The notes beneath the pieces are model-generated. The model was not told the DNA's origin and did no database searches. It saw only the letters and a list, made by a program, of their open reading frames with translations. Both the position numbers and the translations under genes were made by a program. This document shows, one piece after another, positions 58,778 through 64,000 of a stretch of 64,000 nt of DNA. This DNA is from UMGS1649 sp045534225 (GTDB taxonomy: Bacteria; Bacillota; Clostridia; TANB77; CAG-465). Numbering within the stretch: the first letter of the stretch is position 1; each line of letters starts with the position of its first letter. Location: contig JAZSJJ010000009.1 in assembly GCA_045534225.1 (NCBI GenBank), positions 62,001 to 126,000 on the forward strand, written 5' to 3'.

Positions 58778-58872
58778 ATATTCCTCCTTTGTACCTCGTA
58801 TTTACTACACTTTTATTATATCTAATAAGATTTTTTTATTCAATAGATATTGTCGGAAAATGTAGAAATATT

Positions 58873-59658
58873 TTATATGTTGTATCTCTTTATACTAATT
58901 GCTTTATGAGTGCTATCATCTGTCTCTACTATGATGCTGTGAAGTGTTGCGTTATTAGTACTGCACTCATACTTTATCTTTTCTCCAGTAACAAATCTTG
59001 CTACTGCTATATCTGTTCTAAGACCTAATACGCTATCATCTGGTCCTGTCATACCAACATCTGTTATATATGCCATACCTGTATCAAAGATTCTTTCATC
59101 TGCTGTTTGTACATGTGTATGCGTTCCAAACACACATGTTACATCATTCTTTAAGTAATTTCCCATAGCTATCTTTTCTGCTGTTGCCTCTGCATGAAAA
59201 TCTAAGAATATATAATCTACATTTTCATTCTTTAGACCATCTACTAATTCTCTTGCAGTCTTAAATGGATCTGCTACAAACTCATTATTTATTTCGCCTA
59301 AATGCACTTTTCCTAAAAGATTCATCACGCCAACTTTAACACCGTTCTTATTTATTACTACAGAACCTTTACCTTCAAGATTTGTTACATTACCTGGTAT
59401 TAAAAGTCTCTTTTCATGTTTATATAATTCTCTTGCTTCTTTTCTATAATATATATGATTTCCCATTGTTACAACGTCTGCACCAACAGCGTAAAGTTCA
59501 TTTAATTCTTTATCTTTTATCCCTCTACCACCTGTAGAGTTTTCTCCATTTATTATTATAAAATCTATTCCTTCGTTCTTTACTATATCTGGAACATGCT
59601 TTTTTAGTGCATTAACACCACTTGCTCCAACTATATCTCCTATTATTAAAAACTTCAT
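58873..59658 (-). CDS. ymdB: YmdB-family phosphodiesterase
   Basis: Calcineurin-like metallophosphoesterase of 261 residues. The metal ligands are in GDIVGASG near residue 7, INGENSTGGRGI, MGNHIYYRKE, DFHAEATAEK and GTHTHVQTAD, the exact pattern of YmdB, which cleaves 2',3'-cyclic nucleotides and influences development in Bacillus. The adjacent spoVS gene supports the assignment. The rny gene, usual neighbour in Bacillus, is not here; a small unknown gene lies in the divergent position instead. Confidence 0.95.
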   Translation of the reverse strand: MKFLIIGDIVGASGVNALKKHVPDIVKNEGIDFIIINGENSTGGRGIKDKELNELYAVGADVVTMGNHIYYRKEARELYKHEKRLLIPGNVTNLEGKGSVVINKNGVKVGVMNLLGKVHLGEINNEFVADPFKTARELVDGLKNENVDYIFLDFHAEATAEKIAMGNYLKNDVTCVFGTHTHVQTADERIFDTGMAYITDVGMTGPDDSVLGLRTDIAVARFVTGEKIKYECSTNNATLHSIIVETDDSTHKAISIKRYNI

Positions 59659-59678
59659 TTTAATTCTCCTTCGTAGAT

Positions 59679-59707
59679 ATTGTAATACAAGTAGTTATGT
59701 TTGTCAA
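59679..59707 (-). promoter_or_regulatory. Promoter of ymdB-spoVS
   Basis: TTGACA (59707-59702), 17-base spacer, TACAAT (59684-59679). Confidence 0.75.
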
Positions 59708-59748
59708 ATAAAGCATTGCAATTTAGGTTGGTATTTTTTATAAAAAGC

Positions 59749-59777
59749 GTGACTTTTAGGTGTTTGTGTGATATAAT
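59749..59777 (+). promoter_or_regulatory. Promoter of the 138-residue gene
   Basis: GTGACT (59749-59754), 17-base spacer ending TGTGA, TATAAT (59772-59777), extended -10. Confidence 0.7.
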
Positions 59778-59830
59778 GTTACCATAAGTTTTGAAACCAC
59801 CTAACAATTAATATTTAAGGAGAATTAAAA

Positions 59831-60247
59831 ATGATTGAATTTTTTGTCTTTTTCGTAATTGGTTTTATGGCATTTGCATTCTACAAGTATGGCATCAAAC
59901 CCCTATTCGGCGGCAAGTCTATCAAGGAAGAATTTCAGGAAAAAGTTGAGATATTTTCATATGACTTCAAAGTATTCAAGTTAAGAAAAGAATACGCAGA
60001 AGCACATCATATAGGTTACACTACACCATTTGAGTTTAAGTATTATGATGATAAATTTCGTATCGAAACTGAAAGCATGACACAGCTTGACTTCCTCAAC
60101 AAGCTTACTAATCTTGAGCACAGAATAGAACCTATGCTTAGCAGACTTGACAACACCTACAAAACCACTGAACCCGGCTTATCTTACGTGAATGTATTCT
60201 ACTCATTAAAAGAGCAGTTAAGAGAAGCTAATCCCTATGCGAACTAA
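59831..60247 (+). CDS. Unknown membrane-anchored small protein
   Basis: A 138-residue protein with one N-terminal membrane helix (about 3-18, FFVFFVIGFMAFAFY) followed by a soluble, helical, charged cytoplasmic or outer part (SIKEEFQEKVEIFSYDFKVFKLRKEYAEAHH in part, LNKLTNLEHRIEPML). No family recognised. It has AAGGAG at 8 bases, a divergent position to ymdB, and GC-rich codon use relative to neighbours. It is transcribed alone. Confidence 0.62.
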   Translation: MIEFFVFFVIGFMAFAFYKYGIKPLFGGKSIKEEFQEKVEIFSYDFKVFKLRKEYAEAHHIGYTTPFEFKYYDDKFRIETESMTQLDFLNKLTNLEHRIEPMLSRLDNTYKTTEPGLSYVNVFYSLKEQLREANPYAN

Positions 60248-60250
60248 CGC

Positions 60251-60283
60251 AAAACAAGATGGAGTTAATCCATCTTGTTTTTT
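60251..60283. terminator. Bidirectional terminator between convergent genes
   Basis: AAAACAAGATGG/CCATCTTGTTTT hairpin. Its T-run on the plus strand (TTTTTATTT) ends the 138-residue gene; the last codons of the minus-strand gene at 60265 lie inside it. Confidence 0.82.
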
Positions 60284-62817
60284 ATTTGTTCTAATTCGTT
60301 TTTCATATCTTGTACTGCAGATGCTAACATATCACTTGAAATTTGCATACTATGTTTTTCTATAATTGGTATATATTTTTCATAAAGCGCTCTCACAGAT
60401 TCTAAAGCCACTTTATTTACTGGCCCTATATTTTCTATTCTTTTAGTTAGCTTTATTGCGTATCCGACATAAAACACATATGCTACTTCTTTATCCTTAA
60501 AGTTATAATGATATATGTTTGAAAAATCTAAATAATTCTCAAAATAACATCTTGCCGCCATTTCTAAAGCATATTTATTATAATATTCATATTCAATTAA
60601 ACTATCTATCGCTTCTTTTTCTTTAGCTAAATAGTTATATATTTCATTTTTTAATGTTTCTCTTTCCTGATTTTCTCCTGTTGTTATATATACATTATTA
60701 AGTAAGTATATATGGTTTTTGTATTCATTTATTAAATCTGAGATATATGCCGCATTGTGTTTATCTAGTTTAACTTTATTCTCTAAAAGTCCAACTCTTT
60801 CATATGATAGGCTCAATTCTTCATCCGCTTCCTGTGGAAGTATTATCATACTAGCTTTATACATATTAAATGAATGGATTGTCACTACAATAAGTGCCAT
60901 AAAACTCATTGAAAGTACTCCTATTTTTACAAGTCCCAAATCCGATTTATTGTCTAATTCATACTCATCATCTTTAGTAATATACTTTGTTTTATATTCG
61001 TTTACTATAATTCCAATAATTATTCCATAAATGTTTATCATAATACCATATGAGAAAACTAAATCAAACAATGATGTAATATTGTATATTGTAAACATCA
61101 ATAAGTATGCCACTGCATTTTCACATTTGCCTTTTAGTAGTTTGAATATTATTATATATGTAGCGACCATCATTGTAACATATATAATAAATCCTATTAT
61201 TCCCGCTTCTACAAGCATTTGAATTGGCACGCTATGACATTCGGAAGACACGTAGTATTTAGTCTGAACTTCCTGGTACCTCGCCTTAAATCCTTCTCCA
61301 CCATGTCCGAAGATTGGAGATTTTATAAATAGCCTTAATGAGTCTTTATAATATTCTAATCTAAGTAGATTATTAGAGTCCTTAGTTAATGTGTCTTTAA
61401 TTCTAAATACTAAGTTGTCTGGCAAGAATAAATAAGATAACGTAATCTTTTGGTCACCTATTCTAAAATCATTAATTTTAACTTTTGCATTAGTTGCTTT
61501 TATCATAATCTGCAATCTTTGTACATTTTCAGATACGTTAATTGTGTTTGTATATTTACCATCCTTAACTCTATTATGATCTAAATATTTGATTCTTGTC
61601 TTGTTAAAATCTTCATCTATTTCATATAGCATTATGTGATATGCTCCATCACCTTCAAAATCTATATCAAATGATATATCATATTTACCTTCAAAGTCTC
61701 CATATATATTTCTATTAATTTCTATTGCTTTGTCTTTTTTACTGTTAAGTGTTAAATCGCATGGAAGTGTAGTAATTCCAAGTACAACTACACCTAATAA
61801 TACTAACGTTATTACTGCTGGTATGCTTAATTTTTTCTTTAACTTTATTTTATCTAAGTTAATGTGTACTCTACCATTTAATGCATCTAATACTGCTATA
61901 TATATTACACTTAATACAAATATTAATGCATATAACAAAGCTACCTTTATATATTCTTGAGATAATATATATCCATCTATTTTAGCTACAAGTACAAACG
62001 CTGATGCTACTATTAAAAGTATTGTTGGAATATTCTTGTATTCCTTCTTTTGGGTTAAATATCCTATGTATATTGCTCCTAATAATACTAGCATTAATAT
62101 ATTCATTCTAGAACCTGTAAGTATTACAGTTGTAGCTAAGAATATACTACCAAACAATTCAAATACATTAAGGATCCTAAGTCCTACAGACTCGTTTGTT
62201 TTCATGCAATTTATGTTTCTTATTAACTTGTTTTGTAATACTCCACTTCCAATTAAAAATACTAGTGCTGTTATATTTGCATATTGTAACGTTGAAGAAA
62301 TTCTGTTATTGGTTTCTTCCAAGTAGCCCATAGAATATCTGTTTAAGAAATCTTCAAAACCTCTAAATGTTATTTCATCAATTCCAAGTATTGCAACTAC
62401 CGTTGCCATAAGTACAAAAGAATTTACATATATTTTAGGTTTTTTACTAGATCTAGCTATGAAGTATACTATTGTTAAATTAACATATCTGGTAAGTTCA
62501 AATATAGCGGACTCTGCACTTGCTTTTGTATTAAATAGTATAGGCATAAAGTATGCTATTGGCATTGCAATCATTGTTATATCTATCAAAGTTCCAAGTT
62601 TACTCTTTATAATAACCTTGTTATCCCTTATATTTAGCACTAGCTTTACGCCTAAACACACTAACCCCAAAGCACATAAAACAAGATTAATAAACAAGGA
62701 ATCTATCTTGTAAAATCCACCTTTATATAGCGAAGAGATACAAAGAAGCAAGCATATTAGAATATCTAATACACCTGTTATTTTTATCATAAGCTTGTTT
62801 GTTCTTGTGTTTTCCAT
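60265..62817 (-). CDS. O-antigen ligase-like membrane protein
   Basis: An 850-residue polytopic protein of the Wzy/WaaL superfamily. About ten helices lie in the N-terminal 360 residues. An outer beta-rich insert at about 370-470 (YDISFDIDFEGDGAYHIML, VSENVQRLQIMIK) looks like a jelly-roll sugar-binding fold. The superfamily block, with a large outer loop, follows (IFGHGGEGFKARYQEVQTKYY, ECHSVPIQMLVEAGIIGFIIY) and then more helices. The last 200 residues are helical and may be TPR-like. It likely ligates or polymerises a polyprenyl-linked glycan; the exact acceptor is not visible. No glycosyltransferase gene is adjacent. The stop lies within a terminator hairpin. Confidence 0.82.
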   Translation of the reverse strand: MENTRTNKLMIKITGVLDILICLLLCISSLYKGGFYKIDSLFINLVLCALGLVCLGVKLVLNIRDNKVIIKSKLGTLIDITMIAMPIAYFMPILFNTKASAESAIFELTRYVNLTIVYFIARSSKKPKIYVNSFVLMATVVAILGIDEITFRGFEDFLNRYSMGYLEETNNRISSTLQYANITALVFLIGSGVLQNKLIRNINCMKTNESVGLRILNVFELFGSIFLATTVILTGSRMNILMLVLLGAIYIGYLTQKKEYKNIPTILLIVASAFVLVAKIDGYILSQEYIKVALLYALIFVLSVIYIAVLDALNGRVHINLDKIKLKKKLSIPAVITLVLLGVVVLGITTLPCDLTLNSKKDKAIEINRNIYGDFEGKYDISFDIDFEGDGAYHIMLYEIDEDFNKTRIKYLDHNRVKDGKYTNTINVSENVQRLQIMIKATNAKVKINDFRIGDQKITLSYLFLPDNLVFRIKDTLTKDSNNLLRLEYYKDSLRLFIKSPIFGHGGEGFKARYQEVQTKYYVSSECHSVPIQMLVEAGIIGFIIYVTMMVATYIIIFKLLKGKCENAVAYLLMFTIYNITSLFDLVFSYGIMINIYGIIIGIIVNEYKTKYITKDDEYELDNKSDLGLVKIGVLSMSFMALIVVTIHSFNMYKASMIILPQEADEELSLSYERVGLLENKVKLDKHNAAYISDLINEYKNHIYLLNNVYITTGENQERETLKNEIYNYLAKEKEAIDSLIEYEYYNKYALEMAARCYFENYLDFSNIYHYNFKDKEVAYVFYVGYAIKLTKRIENIGPVNKVALESVRALYEKYIPIIEKHSMQISSDMLASAVQDMKNELEQIKNKMD

Positions 62818-62845
62818 TAAGCCCCCTGTACCCTTTAATGCCTAG

Positions 62846-62874
62846 ATTATACAATATTTTAGCCATCTTTGCAA
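62846..62874 (-). promoter_or_regulatory. Promoter of the O-antigen ligase-like gene
   Basis: TTGCAA (62874-62869), 17-base spacer, TATAAT (62851-62846), 29 bases upstream of the start. Divergent from the rluA-type promoter. Confidence 0.8.
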
Positions 62875-62895
62875 TATTACAGTCCCCCATATTTA

Positions 62896-62924
62896 TTGCA
62901 CAATTTAAGATTTTGTTGTATAAT
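62896..62924 (+). promoter_or_regulatory. Promoter of the RluA-type gene
   Basis: TTGCAC (62896-62901), 17-base spacer, TATAAT (62919-62924). Only seven bases separate the -10 box from the ATG at 62932. Confidence 0.75.
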
Positions 62925-62931
62925 ATTGTCT

Positions 62932-63834
62932 ATGAGAAGTTTTAAGATAAAAGAAAAATATAATAATAAAGATATTACATACGTGTTAAAGAAAGAATTT
63001 CCACGTTTAAGTAATTCTTCATTAAACAAAGTATTTAGAGTTAAAGATGTTAAAGTAAATGGTATTCGTGTAGCTAAAGACTACCTTGTAACACCTGGTG
63101 AAGAAGTTCAAGTTTACCTTACGGATAACATATTATTTGGTATGGATACAAACATCTTCTATGCTTATGAAGACGAAAATATATTAGTTGCATACAAACC
63201 TAAAGGCGTTGTTTCTACTCTAGGTAAAGATAAACGTGAAGTTTCTAAAGTATACTTTGATGAAATTGTAAAAAAAGAAAAGCCTGGTTCAGTTATATGT
63301 CATAGGCTAGATACAAATACAGAAGGTCTAGTCATTTTTGCTAAGACAAAAGAATCACATGAAGAACTGCTTGAAGCATTCAAAAATAACAACATACATA
63401 AGGAATACTTAACGCTTGTATACGGAAAACCCGCAAAAGATTCAGCTAAACTTTCACACTATATTACTGAAGCTAATGGTTATTCTAAAGTACTTACTAA
63501 AAATGTTCCTGGTAGTAAATCATGTGTTACAGAATATTCTTTAGTAGAATACAATAAAAAGTTAAATGCAAGTATTTTATCTGTTAAGTTATACACAGGA
63601 AGAACACATCAAATACGTGCACATATGAAGTTTTTAGACTGTCCTGTTATAGGTGATTCTAAGTATTCTACTAACGAAATAAACGCTAAATTTAAGCTAT
63701 ATACACAAGTACTTTATGCATCAAAATATACATTTAGTTTACCTAAAGAGTCTCCTCTTTACTATCTAAATAACATTACAATAGATATTAAAGATACTGT
63801 ATTAGATAAAATACACGAGTTGTTAAAACACTAA
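62932..63834 (+). CDS. RluA-family pseudouridine synthase
   Basis: Converts uridines in rRNA (or tRNA) to pseudouridine. The 300-residue protein has an N-terminal S4-like RNA-binding part (LSNSSLNKVFRVKDVKVNG, about 27-45), then the catalytic motif HRLDTNTEGL with D127 and the core YTGRTHQIRAHM and PVIGDSKY. The target cannot be assigned by eye. An ATG-less extension upstream to 62869 is excluded, because it would cross the promoter. There is no ribosome site: the ATG is 7 bases after the -10, so the mRNA is probably leaderless. Confidence 0.92.
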   Translation: MRSFKIKEKYNNKDITYVLKKEFPRLSNSSLNKVFRVKDVKVNGIRVAKDYLVTPGEEVQVYLTDNILFGMDTNIFYAYEDENILVAYKPKGVVSTLGKDKREVSKVYFDEIVKKEKPGSVICHRLDTNTEGLVIFAKTKESHEELLEAFKNNNIHKEYLTLVYGKPAKDSAKLSHYITEANGYSKVLTKNVPGSKSCVTEYSLVEYNKKLNASILSVKLYTGRTHQIRAHMKFLDCPVIGDSKYSTNEINAKFKLYTQVLYASKYTFSLPKESPLYYLNNITIDIKDTVLDKIHELLKH

Positions 63835-63871
63835 AAACAAAATAAAAATTTATAATACATTAATAGATATA

Positions 63872-63910
63872 AAAATCACCTTACAGCATAAAATGTTGTA
63901 GGGTGATTTT
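63872..63910 (+). promoter_or_regulatory. Hairpin covering the asd ribosome site
   Basis: A 14-bp stem (AAAATCACCTTACA with TGTAGGGTGATTTT, one G-U) whose right arm contains GGGTGAT, the Shine-Dalgarno site of asd, three bases before the ATG. It would hide the ribosome site when folded. It ends in only TTTT, so it may also act as a weak terminator after the RluA-type gene. Confidence 0.5.
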
Positions 63911-63912
63911 AT

Positions 63913-64000
63913 ATGATAACATGCGCAATTGTTGGTGCTACCGGTCTTGTTGGTAGTACATTTCTAAAGGTACTTGAAGAAAAAAATCTAGCAATAGATG
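63913..64000 (+). CDS. asd: Aspartate-semialdehyde dehydrogenase, N-terminal fragment
   Basis: The first 29 residues are visible before the right edge: MITCAIVGATGLVGS, a Rossmann G-x-x-G-x-x-G dinucleotide-binding motif (GATGLVGS), then FLKVLEEKNLAID. This matches the N-terminus of bacterial aspartate-semialdehyde dehydrogenases, which feed lysine, methionine, threonine and peptidoglycan synthesis. N-acetyl-gamma-glutamyl-phosphate reductase (ArgC) is a possible alternative from this short piece. The ATG has a GGTGAT site. Confidence 0.78.
   Translation, partial: MITCAIVGATGLVGSTFLKVLEEKNLAID

Overview
The window is a low-GC stretch (roughly 30% GC by eye) of a Gram-positive, probably anaerobic member of the Bacillota, most likely an uncultured clostridial lineage. 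The grounds are AT-rich coding, strong AGGAGG ribosome sites and TTGACA/TATAAT promoters, a teichoic-acid gene set (TagG, TagH, TagD and TagB/F-like enzymes), SpoVS with YmdB, a DacF-type carboxypeptidase, a PerR-rubrerythrin pair, and the Bacillus-like era-yqzL-recO order. GatCAB, with a tRNA-Gln nearby, suggests that Gln-tRNA and/or Asn-tRNA are made by amidation. There is no phage, insertion sequence or CRISPR array. Almost every gene is on the minus strand, so the window is probably one leading-strand arm. Apart from the rluA-type gene and asd at the right edge, the plus-strand genes are small, self-contained units. No gene-free stretch exceeds 300 bases. 

Layout, left to right. 1-3.8 kb: glyA-topA-CDF transporter operon. 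3.8-4.5 kb: a candidate small plus-strand RNA facing a stand-alone MuF-C-like gene. 4.6-12 kb: a seven-gene wall teichoic acid operon driven from one strong promoter at about 11.97 kb. 12-13.6 kb: an FAD-dependent dehydrogenase of visibly higher GC. 13.7-19.8 kb: two radical SAM proteins, SmpB, a membrane-anchored metallopeptidase, a membrane protein and a D-Ala-D-Ala carboxypeptidase. 19.9-22 kb: four small single-gene units (KOW-Smr protein, receiver domain, lipoprotein, unknown). 22-27 kb: a large exported protein, tRNA-Gln and tRNA-His, a lipid kinase, and an ECF sigma factor fused to a membrane-anchored outer domain. 27-29 kb: alaS (short form) and a HIT protein. 29-35.2 kb: a FAD flavoprotein with three polytopic GT-C-like membrane proteins. 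35.3-38.4 kb: HtrA with a two-component system. 38.6-46 kb: three pilin-like loci, a CBS-containing pyrophosphatase, rubrerythrin/PerR and a set of unknown paralogues. 46-51 kb: gatC-gatA-proS-gatB. 51.3-52.4 kb: two tandem membrane paralogues. 52.4-56.1 kb: recO, yqzL, era, GNAT, phosphohexomutase. 56-60 kb: EcsC-like and GRAM/PH-like proteins, tRNA-Glu, spoVS, ymdB and two small unknowns. 60-64 kb: an O-antigen-ligase-like protein, an RluA pseudouridine synthase read from a nearly leaderless mRNA, and the start of asd. 

Three patterns cut across the window. First, one roughly 70-residue module recurs in four loci: just after the pilin-like N-terminal helix in three, and detached at the C-terminus of the 22 kb protein. 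Second, about ten small genes share GC-richer codon use, a private near-consensus promoter and a private terminator, and interrupt the ordinary operons like cassettes; two of these clusters contain tandem paralogues of unknown families. Third, several small elements would be missed by routine calling: the YqzL-like 50-residue gene, the PerR box, the candidate RNA near glyA, and the hairpin covering the asd ribosome site.
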